A stretch of 64,000 bases of DNA, from positions 1 through 64,000 of the forward strand of contig NZ_JANINU010000330.1 in NCBI RefSeq assembly GCF_024508875.1, read 5' to 3'. Positions within the stretch are counted from its first letter, which is position 1; each line of letters starts with the position of its first letter. The DNA is from Phenylobacterium sp. Its GTDB lineage: Bacteria > Pseudomonadota > Alphaproteobacteria > Caulobacterales > Caulobacteraceae. This document shows positions 19,601-28,379 of this stretch, piece by piece. The translations under genes were made by a program, and so were the position numbers. The notes beneath the pieces are model-generated. The model was not told the DNA's origin. It saw nothing but the letters and a program-made list of their open reading frames with translations, and searched no databases.

Positions 19601-20646
19601 CCACCTGCATGGCCCTGCCGACGAACCAGAACATCGCGCCGCTTCGCAACGAGGCCATGCAGAAGATGATGGTCAAGGACGCTGCCGGCGCCGAGATCAG
19701 CATGCTGCAGGCCAATCAGGAACAGACCTTCCACCCGCTCTATTCCTACGCCGTCGTCACCGACAGCGAGGAGGGCCTGATCCTCGTCAACGTGAACACG
19801 CTGGCCGACGGCGACCCGCGCAACAACATGCTGAAGCGGGCGGTGACCTGGAACCCGGGCAACGTGCTGAAAGGCGCCCGGCACATCACCCTCGGCGGGC
19901 ACTACGCGTACATCGCCGCCGACGCCGGCCTCGTCGTGGTCGACCTGAACGACCCGATGAAGCCGCGCCACATCACCACAGTCGCGCTGCCCGACGTCCG
20001 CGCTTCGGCGCTGCAGTTCCGCTATCTGTGGGTGACCACCGCGCGCGGCCTCGAAGTTCTGGACGTGACGAAGCTGGACCAGCCCCGCCTCGTCGAGGGC
20101 GCCACGATCCCGTTGGTGGACGCCCGCCGCGTCTACGTGGCCCGGACCTACGCCTACGTCGCGGCAAAGAAGGACGGCCTCGTCATCGTCGACGTGAAGA
20201 ACCCCGAGCGGCCGCGCCTCTACCAGAAGTTCGACGCCGGCGGCGCGCTGAACGACGCAGAGGATGTGGTCGTCGGCTCGACCAATGCCTCGCTGTTCGC
20301 CTACGTGGCCGACGGCCGGAACGGCATGAAGGTGCTGCAGCTCATCGGCCCGGCCACCCAGCCGAACTTCTACGGCTTCTCGCCGGCGCCGAAGCCCGAA
20401 CTGATCGCCTGGGCCCGCACGCCGGGGCCGGCCCTCGCCATGTCCAAGGGCCTGGATCGCGACCGGGCGGTCGACGAAACGGGCGGACAGATGGCCATCT
20501 TCGGCCGGCTGGGCTCGCGCCCGTTCACCCGGCCCGAGATGGAGCGCTTCTTCACAGACAGGTGGGGTCGCCCCTACCGCGTCACCGACACGGTCGACAT
20601 GACGGGCTGGCTGGGTCCGCGCACGACGGGGCAGGCGGACCGCTGA
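16669..20646 (+). CDS. Decaheme cytochrome c with C-terminal LVIVD-repeat beta-propeller
   Basis: A 1325-residue exported protein (signal peptide ends near residue 27). Ten CxxCH motifs are present: CVSCH (about 60), CASCH (83), CGACH (160), CASCH (335), CMNCH (392), CADCH (544), CKDCH (571), CFACH (689), CAGCH (700) and CSDCH (806). From about residue 930 to 1240 the protein contains LVIVD-type repeats (GLVVVDLNDPMKPRHI, GLEVLDVTKLDQPRLV, GLVIVDVKNPERPRLY), a beta-propeller family common on secreted proteins. Wide spacing between the motifs implies large inserted domains that may bind a substrate. It is the last gene of the operon, 7 nt after the barrel gene. It could be a terminal surface reductase/oxidase or a periplasmic shuttle. 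No enzymatic assignment is possible. Confidence 0.88.
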   Translation: MLKFGAKWLRTGALVAVAVLAPLSLKASEAEKPVARKYVAAAPARIGMTDAEVDKDSAGCVSCHTDSDAKTMHMSQAVKLGCASCHGGDAGVVASVGLAKTDPRYTALRDKAHVLPKYPKTWHYPSSANPKQSYALLNKESPEFVRFVNPSDYRVARQACGACHMELIERAERSLMATGAMLLGGASYNNGLLPYKNYVLGEAYTAHGEPARLLSPGNPPGTVTPAQAKRGALPTLYPLPTWQVTPPADIFRVFERGGRNINSQFAEVGLPNANGALQRLEEPGRPDIRQSNRGPGTGLRAAIPLLNIHKTRLNDPFTWFMGTNDQPGDYRSSGCASCHVVYANNRQPHASLTWAPFGRDGESAQADPTIPKGESGHPIKHAFTRSIPTAQCMNCHMHQPNMFVNTYLGYTMWDYEADAPFMWPERQKYPTSEEIRKVLNRNPEGAAPRGKWADLDFLRNVFSLNPKLKDTQFADYHGHGWNFRAIFKRDRDGNLLDKDGAVIANDDPEKFHKAGAPEFTPAGQNAPGKAVHMMDIHAEKGMQCADCHFSQDSHGSGLIMGEVANAVEIRCKDCHGSSQAYPTLRTSGPAADPKGNDLSLLRNPDGQRRFEWMEREGRQVLIQRSLLDPKLEWRIKLTKDTVDPTSPDYNAKSARAKLMSKISENGKPFQWGPGVAPGNRAHNDDEMECFACHTSWTTACAGCHLPIEANWKTTTHKYEEQETRNYATYNPQVARDDMYQLGKHMTTKGATIAPIRSSSALVLSSTNVNRERIYVQQPPIAASGFSSQAFAPHFPHTVRSTETKTCSDCHVSAANDNNAIMAQLLLLGTNFVNFVGQNAWVGLDGGVEAVRVSEWSEPQAVFGSYLHRYAYPDFYKLHVEQNKRELKNWVRGKPFAKGKGVSGGEEDSAEEISNFVAKTDGAARCLQLRGEYMFVAEGKGGFNVLDAASVANKGVSERVISAPFSPLGHNTRVPSKNATCMALPTNQNIAPLRNEAMQKMMVKDAAGAEISMLQANQEQTFHPLYSYAVVTDSEEGLILVNVNTLADGDPRNNMLKRAVTWNPGNVLKGARHITLGGHYAYIAADAGLVVVDLNDPMKPRHITTVALPDVRASALQFRYLWVTTARGLEVLDVTKLDQPRLVEGATIPLVDARRVYVARTYAYVAAKKDGLVIVDVKNPERPRLYQKFDAGGALNDAEDVVVGSTNASLFAYVADGRNGMKVLQLIGPATQPNFYGFSPAPKPELIAWARTPGPALAMSKGLDRDRAVDETGGQMAIFGRLGSRPFTRPEMERFFTDRWGRPYRVTDTVDMTGWLGPRTTGQADR

Positions 20647-20651
20647 CGAAG

Positions 20652-20698
20652 TCCTTCTTGCGCGAGAAGGTGGCCTGCGTAGCAAGTCGGATGAGGGC
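20652..20698 (+). repeat. REP-like intergenic repeat, copy 1 (degenerate)
   Basis: The segment reads CCTTCTTGCGCGAGAAGG followed by TGGCCTGCG and later CGGATGAGGG. This is the layout of a dispersed intergenic element of Alphaproteobacteria (short hairpin, GTGGCC, then CGGATGAGGG). It sits just after the decaheme stop and is inverted relative to copy 2 at 20795. Confidence 0.6.
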
Positions 20699-20794
20699 GC
20701 ACTCTGCTATCCAGTTCACGGCACGCCCCAGACGCTGTCTTTTTCGGCCACGAACCCACGGCGCTAACGCGCCACCGCGCAGAGGCCAGCACGA

Positions 20795-20847
20795 TCCCTC
20801 ATCCGTCAGCTACGCCGACATCCTTCTCCCGCCACGGGAGAAGGATG
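20795..20847 (-). repeat. REP-like intergenic repeat, copy 2, with perfect 13-bp hairpin
   Basis: On the minus strand the copy runs from the hairpin (20819-20847, 13-bp perfect stem, 3-nt loop) to GGATGAGGGAT. It is the inverted partner of copy 1, giving a paired element between two convergent genes (decaheme end 20646, cyclase end 20861). The hairpin has no T-run, so it may act as mRNA end protection or a weak bidirectional terminator. Confidence 0.65.
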
Positions 20848-20860
20848 CCGTCTCGCGCCC

Positions 20861-22720
20861 TTAAGCGGCGTCGGTCCGGGTCGTGTAGGCCGGGATCGGC
20901 ACCGGGACGCCCTTGAGGTCGATCTCGCCAACCGCGTCGATGGGCACGTCCTTCTTCGCCAGCTTGAGCGTGTCGCCGCTGAACAGGATGCGCGTGCCGA
21001 AGGTCTTGTTCGCCGCCTCCAGGCGCGCGGCGATCACCACCACCTCGCCATAGGCCGTGTAGTTGAACCGGCGCTCGCCGCCGAAGTTGCCGACCAGGCC
21101 GATGCCGGACGACAGGCCCATGCGCGTGTAGCCGAACTTGATGCCGCGGGCGATCATCCGCTCCCGGATCTCCAGGGCGTACTGGTCGATCTCGCGGGCG
21201 CAGGCGATGGCCTTGTCGGCGTGGTCGTTGGACGCCACGGGCGCACCGAAGATCGCGATGATGCCGTCGCCGGTCATCTTGTCGATCATCGCCTCATGCT
21301 TCCACAGGATGTCGATCACCCCGTCGAAGTACTCGTTGATCACTTCGGAGAACGTATCGAGGGGCAGGGTGGCGACCAGGGTGGAGAAGTTCTCCAGGTC
21401 GGAGATCATGACGGTGATCTCGCGCTCCTCGGCCCCGATCTTCACCTCCTCGCGGCCGTCGACCATGCGGTCGATTACCTGCGGCGCGAGATAGCGCTCC
21501 AGGGTCGAGGAATAGAAAGCCCGCTGGGTCTGCAACTCGGCGGCCGACAGCCGGCTCAGGATAAAGAAGCCGAAGGCGAAGCCCAGCAGGGGCGTCATCA
21601 TCGGGATCATCAACGCCCCGTAGACGTACAGCCCGAAGGCGCTGCCCAGCAGCACCGCCATACCCAGCAGCACGATCCCTAGCGAGATCCACCAGCGCTG
21701 CGTCGAGCGGCCTAGGAGCGCGCCGCAGACGGCCGCCAGCAGCACCATCAGGGTGTCCAGCACCGGACCCGGCCGCCGCACCTTATCGCCGGCCAGGATC
21801 TGCGACAGCGCGTGGACGTGCACCTCGACGCCGGGCGTGCCTTGGGTGTGCCCCGGCAGGAAGCGCAGCGGCGTGGCGTGCATGTCCTCCTTAGGCGTCG
21901 AGGAGTCCGCGGTCGCCGAGCGGGTAACGCTTCCGATGAACGCGATCTTACCCTTCAGCAGGTTGGCCGGAACGAACGGGACGAAGGCTGCGGAGTAGGA
22001 AGGGGCGATCGCGCCCATGTTCTCGTCCGACACGTTCGGGTCGCGCTGGCGATAACGGATGTCGAACTCTTCGGTCGGCGGCTTCATCCCCGTTACCGCC
22101 GTCGCGACGCGAACCGCGAAGGCCTGGTAGCGGCTGGGCGTGGGATCGTAGCGCCGGATCACGTCGTCGTAGTCGACATGCATCAGCGCCCGGGCGTCGG
22201 AATAGAGCACCTTCTTCGAGACCGGGAAGTCCACGCCCGGCGTGCGCGCCGGATCGACGACCGCGATGAGCGGGGCCTTCACGCCTGCGATCCGCCGTTC
22301 GAAATCCTGGAACTCCTCGGGCGAGGACCAAGTGTCCAGCAGGTAGTCGACGGCGATCGCCTTGACGCCCTTGGCGTCCAGGGCCGCGATGAGGTCGCCC
22401 AGCCACGCCTTGTCGATGGGCGCCAGGCAGTGGCACGGCGAGGACTCGGCCATGGCCTGGGTCGCCGCGTCGTCCATCTTGATGATCGCGAAATCCGACT
22501 GGGCCTTCGGCGCGCCGAAGGCGAGGCGCAGGTCGTAGGTGACGTTCTCGACGAACCGCACGGGGGTCGTGTCGCCCAGGTAGAGGGCCGCGCCGGCCGC
22601 GGCCCCGGCCACCACGGCCACGACCACGATGTCGGCCAGCCGCTTGCCGCCGACAGCCCGCAGTCGGGCGACGAGAGCGACCAGCCGCGAGAAGACTCCG
22701 CCCCGGACGCGCCCCGCCAT
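20861..22720 (-). CDS. CHASE2-domain class III nucleotide (adenylate) cyclase
   Basis: A 619-residue membrane protein: TM1 at about 29-48, a periplasmic CHASE2 sensor (about 50-310) containing PCHC, three TM helices (about 325-400) and a C-terminal class III cyclase domain. The cyclase holds TVMISDLENFS (first metal Asp, about 437) and IDKMTGDG (adenine-contacting Lys and second metal Asp). NYTAYGE keeps Thr at the class IIIb specificity position. The next segment is GEVVVIAARLE, where most cyclases read GDxVNxAARLE, so the transition-state Asn is Val while the Arg is kept. Activity may therefore be reduced or need a partner. It begins 3 nt after the stop of the phosphodiesterase gene. Adenylate rather than guanylate specificity is inferred from Lys/Thr. 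Confidence 0.88.
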   Translation of the reverse strand: MAGRVRGGVFSRLVALVARLRAVGGKRLADIVVVAVVAGAAAGAALYLGDTTPVRFVENVTYDLRLAFGAPKAQSDFAIIKMDDAATQAMAESSPCHCLAPIDKAWLGDLIAALDAKGVKAIAVDYLLDTWSSPEEFQDFERRIAGVKAPLIAVVDPARTPGVDFPVSKKVLYSDARALMHVDYDDVIRRYDPTPSRYQAFAVRVATAVTGMKPPTEEFDIRYRQRDPNVSDENMGAIAPSYSAAFVPFVPANLLKGKIAFIGSVTRSATADSSTPKEDMHATPLRFLPGHTQGTPGVEVHVHALSQILAGDKVRRPGPVLDTLMVLLAAVCGALLGRSTQRWWISLGIVLLGMAVLLGSAFGLYVYGALMIPMMTPLLGFAFGFFILSRLSAAELQTQRAFYSSTLERYLAPQVIDRMVDGREEVKIGAEEREITVMISDLENFSTLVATLPLDTFSEVINEYFDGVIDILWKHEAMIDKMTGDGIIAIFGAPVASNDHADKAIACAREIDQYALEIRERMIARGIKFGYTRMGLSSGIGLVGNFGGERRFNYTAYGEVVVIAARLEAANKTFGTRILFSGDTLKLAKKDVPIDAVGEIDLKGVPVPIPAYTTRTDAA

Positions 22721-22723
22721 CGG

Positions 22724-23557
22724 TCAGGCCAGCTTTCGGAACGGGAAGTTGTAGGTCACCGCTGGAGCGTAATCGCCCGCCAGGCATACGTGGGTGGTCA
22801 GGTTCGGCCCGTCCGACATCAGCAGGGCGTAGCCCGGCGGCTCCTCCACCAGAATTTCGCGGCCGTCCGGCACATGCATGTCGACCTCGGTCAGGTCGAG
22901 GGTGAGCTGGATCGAGGTCGCAGGGGCGGCCGACACCACGTGGCCCGCGAAGACACCGTTGAAAGCGCGGTGGATGTGGCCGCACATCAGCACCTTCACC
23001 TGTGGGCGGCCGGTCAGAACCTGCGCGAGGCGGCCGATCCACGGAGAGTTGGGGTCGGGATCCATCCACTGGATGCCGCTGGGGATCGGTGGGTGGTGCA
23101 GGATGACCGCCGTGGGACGGTCCGGCGCCTCGTCCAGCGTGCGCGCCAGCCAGGCGGCGCGCGCCTCGTCGTATTCGCCGTCGTTGGGGCCATCCAGGGT
23201 GTCGCACATGACCACCCGCATGTCGCCGAAGTCGGCCGTGTACTGCACGAAGCCGTTTGCGTCGGTCTCCGCGCCCTGACCGCTGAAGATGCTCAGGAAG
23301 GCGTCGCGGTTGTCGTGGTTGCCCATGCCGTAGAGGACTGGAATTTCGCTCTCGGCCATCAGGCGCTTGAGCTCGACATATTCTTCCGGCTCGCCGCGGT
23401 CGACCAGGTCGCCGCTGGCGATGATCGCGAGGGGACGCGGGCGCAGGGCATGGATCGTCTGCATCACCTGGCGCAGGCGCTCCTCGTTCCGCCGTTGATT
23501 CAGCGGATCCTTCTCCGTGGTGACATGGAGGTCGGTGATCTGCGCGATCGTCAACAA
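22724..23557 (-). CDS. CpdA-type cyclic nucleotide phosphodiesterase (metallophosphoesterase)
   Basis: A 277-residue cytoplasmic protein carrying the complete calcineurin-like metal-site series: DLH (residues 9-11), SGDLVDRG, GMGNHD, ILHHPP and CGHIHRAF. The order, spacing and length match class III cyclic-nucleotide phosphodiesterases of the CpdA family, which hydrolyse 3',5'-cAMP to AMP. The start is TTG with GGGGAGG eight bases upstream. It is translated directly ahead of the CHASE2 cyclase with a 3-nt gap, so the synthesising and degrading enzymes are co-transcribed. This pairing supports cAMP as the substrate, although family members can also act on other phosphodiesters. Confidence 0.85.
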   Translation of the reverse strand: MLTIAQITDLHVTTEKDPLNQRRNEERLRQVMQTIHALRPRPLAIIASGDLVDRGEPEEYVELKRLMAESEIPVLYGMGNHDNRDAFLSIFSGQGAETDANGFVQYTADFGDMRVVMCDTLDGPNDGEYDEARAAWLARTLDEAPDRPTAVILHHPPIPSGIQWMDPDPNSPWIGRLAQVLTGRPQVKVLMCGHIHRAFNGVFAGHVVSAAPATSIQLTLDLTEVDMHVPDGREILVEEPPGYALLMSDGPNLTTHVCLAGDYAPAVTYNFPFRKLA

Positions 23558-23607
23558 AAAGGCCGCCTCCCCAAGCAGCGCGCATGGTCCCGTCTAGATA
23601 CGGCCCG

Positions 23608-25041
<1,434 letters not shown>

Positions 25042-25068
25042 GTCCGGGGTCCTTGAAGCCTACGCCGC

Positions 25069-26715
25069 TCAGAGCGCCGCGCTCAGTTCCTTGATCTGCT
25101 TGTTCAGGATCGAGTCGTTGTCGGAATAGTCGACGGGGCAGTCGATGAGATTCACCCCAGGCGTGTCCAGGCACTGCTTCAGCAGGGCCGGCAAGCTGCT
25201 GGCGCTCTCCACGCGATAGCCATTCGCGCCGTAGCTCTTGGCGTACTCCACGAAATCCGGGTTGCCGTAGGTCAGGCCCCAGTCCTTGAAGCCCATGTTG
25301 GCCTGCTTCCAGCGGATCATGCCGTAGCTGTTGTCGTTGAGGATGAGCACCGTGATGTTCATCTTCAGACGGACGGCTGTCTCCAGCTCCTGGCTGTTCA
25401 TCATGAAGCCGCCGTCGCCGCAGATCGCCATGACCTTGCGGTTCGGATAGACCATGTGCGAGGCCATCGCCGAGGGCAGGCCGGCGCCCATGGTGGCGAG
25501 CGCGTTGTCGAGCAGGACGGTGTTGGTCATCCGCGCCGGATAGTTGCGGGCGAACCAGATCTTATAGACGCCGTTGTCGAGGCAGATGATGCCGTCCTGC
25601 GGCATCGCTTCGCGGATCTGCTTCACCAGGTATTGCGGATAGATCGGGAAGCGCTGGTCGTTCTCGTACTTCTGGGTGTGCGCCACCTCGGCTTCGCGCG
25701 CCTTCATCATGGCCGAGAAGTCCCAGCCCGCCTGGGGCATGATGTCTTCCTTGATCTGCCAGATGGCGTTCCCAATGTCGCCGATCACCTCGTACTGCGG
25801 GAAATAGACCGGATCGACTTCGGCCGAGCGGAAGTTGATGTGGATCACCTCGGCGCCGCCGCGTTGCATGAAGAACGGCGGCTTCTCGATCACGTCGTGG
25901 CCGATGTTGATGATCAGGTCCGACGCGCCGATCGCCCGGTGCACGAAGTCGCCGGCCGACAGGGCCGCGCAGCCCAGGAACTTGGGCGACAGCTCGTCCA
26001 CCACGCCCTTGCCCAGTTGGGTCGAGACGAACGGGATCCCGGTCTTCTCAATGAACTGGCTCAGCATCCGGCTGGTCATCGTCCGGTTCGCGCCGGCGCC
26101 GATCACCAGGATGGGCGACTTGGCCTGCTCGATGCGCTTGGCCGCCGCGCGGATCGCCTTCTCGTCGGCGACGGGGCGGCGGGCGTTGCTCTTGGGAATC
26201 GGCGTGGAGTCGGTCTGCTCGTCGGCGACGTCCTCCGGGAACTCCAGGTGCACTGCGCCCGGCTTCTCTTCCTGCGCCAGGCGGAAGGCTTCGCGGATGC
26301 GGCTCGGGATGTTGTCCGCCGAGGCGAGCTGGTGGGTGTACTTCGTGATCGGCTTCATCATGTCGACCACGTCCAGGATCTGGAACCGACCCTGCTTTGA
26401 CTTCTTGATGGGCTTCTGGCCGGTGATCATCATCATCGGCATGCCGCCCAGCGTGGCGTAGGCCGCGGCGGTGACGAAGTTGGTCGCGCCCGGACCCAGG
26501 GTGGCGACGCAGACGCCGGCCTTGCCGGTGTGCCGGCCGTAGGTCGCGGCCATGAAGCCCGCCCCCTGCTCGTGCCGGGTCAGGATCAGCTTGATCTTCG
26601 TGGAGCGGCTCAAGCTGTCCAGGAAGTCGAGGTTTTCCTCGCCCGGAACGCCGAAGACGTGCTCGACGCCTTCCTCTTCCAGGCACTGCACGAACAGATC
26701 TGACGCCTTGGTCAT
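25069..26715 (-). CDS. Acetolactate synthase large-subunit-like ThDP enzyme
   Basis: A 548-residue thiamine-diphosphate enzyme of the acetohydroxyacid synthase/pyruvate oxidase superfamily. The N-terminal Pyr domain carries the catalytic Glu in LTRHEQGAGFMA (about residue 48) and the PGATN signature. A central domain follows, and the C-terminal PP domain has ICGDGGFMMNSQELET with the GDG...N metal/ThDP motif. No regulatory (IlvH-type) subunit gene is next to it, which suggests a stand-alone or catabolic form. Pairing with an aldehyde dehydrogenase suggests a small pathway in which a decarboxylation product is oxidised. Whether the product is acetolactate is not decidable here. Confidence 0.85.
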   Translation of the reverse strand: MTKASDLFVQCLEEEGVEHVFGVPGEENLDFLDSLSRSTKIKLILTRHEQGAGFMAATYGRHTGKAGVCVATLGPGATNFVTAAAYATLGGMPMMMITGQKPIKKSKQGRFQILDVVDMMKPITKYTHQLASADNIPSRIREAFRLAQEEKPGAVHLEFPEDVADEQTDSTPIPKSNARRPVADEKAIRAAAKRIEQAKSPILVIGAGANRTMTSRMLSQFIEKTGIPFVSTQLGKGVVDELSPKFLGCAALSAGDFVHRAIGASDLIINIGHDVIEKPPFFMQRGGAEVIHINFRSAEVDPVYFPQYEVIGDIGNAIWQIKEDIMPQAGWDFSAMMKAREAEVAHTQKYENDQRFPIYPQYLVKQIREAMPQDGIICLDNGVYKIWFARNYPARMTNTVLLDNALATMGAGLPSAMASHMVYPNRKVMAICGDGGFMMNSQELETAVRLKMNITVLILNDNSYGMIRWKQANMGFKDWGLTYGNPDFVEYAKSYGANGYRVESASSLPALLKQCLDTPGVNLIDCPVDYSDNDSILNKQIKELSAAL

Positions 26716-26787
26716 GACTTAAGCCCCCATCCCACGGGTGTGAGTTGTCGCAAATTCCAGGCTCTTGTGAAGGGGCAAAGACAGCGG

Positions 26788-26812
26788 GCGCATTTTGCGT
26801 CTGGAAATGCGC
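26788..26812. promoter_or_regulatory. Inverted repeat in the divergent als-like/gdhA intergenic region
   Basis: GCGCATTT and AAATGCGC form a perfect 8-bp inverted repeat with a 9-nt centre. It lies midway between the divergent starts at 26715 and 26896. A second short palindrome, GAAGCTAAGCTTC, follows at 26831-26843. The location and symmetry are those expected of a dimeric regulator operator; the protein is unknown. Confidence 0.4.
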
Positions 26813-26895
26813 TTAGCCCGTACGGATTTCGAAGCTAAGCTTCTTAAGGGAAGAGCCGGCGGCGACCAGGACTGGGCCGCCTTAGGGGGAGTCAC

Positions 26896-28254
26896 ATGGC
26901 AGTCAGTGATCACGTCGACCTCAATGGGTTCATCGAGGGCGTGAAGCGCCGCAATCCGGGCCAGCCGGAGTTCGTCCAGGCGGTCCAGGAAGTGGCCGAG
27001 GACATCTTCGACTTTATCCAGGACAAGGAGAAGTATCACGAGGCGCAGATTCTGCGCCGGATCGCCGAGCCGGACCGCGTGGTCAGCTTCCGCGTCTGCT
27101 GGCAGGACGACAAAGGCAACGTGCGCGTGCAGCGCGCCTGGCGCGTGCAGAACAACAACGCCATCGGCCCCTACAAGGGCGGTATCCGCTTCCACCCCTC
27201 GGTGACCGAGAGCGTGCTGAAGTTCCTGGCCTTCGAGCAGACCTTCAAGAACGCTCTGACCGGCCTGCCCATGGGCGGCGGCAAGGGCGGCTCGAACTTC
27301 AATCCGAAGGGTAAGTCCGACGGCGAGGTCATGCGCTTCTGCCAGAGCCTGATGACGGAGCTGTACCGCTACATCGGCGCCGACGTGGACGTGCCCGCCG
27401 GCGACATCGGCGTGGGCGCCCGCGAGATCGGCTACATGTTCGGCCAGTACAAGCGCCTGACCAACGAGTTCACCGGGGTGCTGACCGGCAAGGGCCTGGA
27501 GTACGGCGGCTCCCTGATCCGCACCGAGGCAACGGGCTACGGCGCCACCTACTTCCTGCAGAACATGCTGAAGACCCAAGGCAAGGACATCGAGGGCCAT
27601 ACGGTGGTCATCTCGGGCTCGGGCAACGTGGCCACCCACGCTGCCGAGAAGTGCACCATGCTGGGCGGCAAGGTCGTGACGCTCTCCGACTCCGAAGGCT
27701 TCGTCTACGACCCGGACGGCTTCACCCAGGAGAAGATCGACTGGGTGAAGGACCTCAAGAACAAGCGCCGCGGCCGCATCAGCGAGTACGTCAAGGAGTT
27801 CAAGACGGCCGAGTTCCACGTCGGCAAGACTCCCTGGGGCGTGCCGTGCCAGCTCGCGCTGCCCTGCGCGACCCAGAACGAGTTGCTCGGCGACGACGCC
27901 CGCACCCTGGTGGCCAACGGCTGCATCGGCGTGTCCGAAGGCGCCAACATGCCGACCAACCTGGAAGGCGTGCACGTCTTCAAGGACGCCCAGATTCTGT
28001 ACGCGCCGGGCAAGGCGGCCAACGCCGGCGGCGTGGCGGTCTCGGGCCTGGAGATGAGCCAGAACTCGGCGCGCATCTCCTGGAAGGAAGAGGAGCTCCA
28101 GCGCCTGCTCCAGGACATCATGGCGGGCATCCACGCATCGTGCCTGGAATACGGCACGCGCCCGGGCTCCAAGATCCCGGACTACGTGAAGGGCGCCAAC
28201 ATCGCCGGCTTCAAGAAGGTCGCCGACGCCATGCTGGCCTTCGGCGTCGTCTGA
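26896..28254 (+). CDS. gdhA: Glutamate dehydrogenase, NADP-type
   Basis: A 452-residue hexameric-type glutamate dehydrogenase that interconverts 2-oxoglutarate plus ammonia and glutamate. Visible motifs include the substrate-binding GPYKGGIRFHPSV, the catalytic-Lys segment GLPMGGGKGGSNF, DVPAGDIGVGAREIGYM and a Rossmann ISGSGNVA. Length and motif set match the roughly 450-residue NADP-dependent biosynthetic class. AGGGGGAG precedes the ATG at 26896. The gene is monocistronic: it faces a divergent promoter region upstream and a strong terminator downstream. Confidence 0.95.
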   Translation: MAVSDHVDLNGFIEGVKRRNPGQPEFVQAVQEVAEDIFDFIQDKEKYHEAQILRRIAEPDRVVSFRVCWQDDKGNVRVQRAWRVQNNNAIGPYKGGIRFHPSVTESVLKFLAFEQTFKNALTGLPMGGGKGGSNFNPKGKSDGEVMRFCQSLMTELYRYIGADVDVPAGDIGVGAREIGYMFGQYKRLTNEFTGVLTGKGLEYGGSLIRTEATGYGATYFLQNMLKTQGKDIEGHTVVISGSGNVATHAAEKCTMLGGKVVTLSDSEGFVYDPDGFTQEKIDWVKDLKNKRRGRISEYVKEFKTAEFHVGKTPWGVPCQLALPCATQNELLGDDARTLVANGCIGVSEGANMPTNLEGVHVFKDAQILYAPGKAANAGGVAVSGLEMSQNSARISWKEEELQRLLQDIMAGIHASCLEYGTRPGSKIPDYVKGANIAGFKKVADAMLAFGVV

Positions 28255-28280
28255 CCCACCTCACATCGCTGAAACACGAA

Positions 28281-28312
28281 CGCCGCCCCGGGCAACCGGG
28301 GCGGCGTTTTTA
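28281..28312 (+). terminator. Rho-independent terminator of gdhA
   Basis: A perfect 11-bp GC stem (28281-28291 with 28296-28306), a GCAA tetraloop and then TTTTTATTA. It begins 26 nt after the gdhA stop and separates it from the convergent cytochrome operon. Confidence 0.92.
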
Positions 28313-28379
28313 TTAGCTCCCCTGTTGTGGACGCCGCGGCGGGAGAGGGGCTGCGCCAATTTTCGGGGAAGGCCTAGAT

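Noticed and set aside
28313-28379. A second hairpin (AGCTCCCCT...AGAGGGGCT) ending the FHA-decaheme operon
   Set aside because: The stem is short with mismatches and has no T-run on the minus strand.
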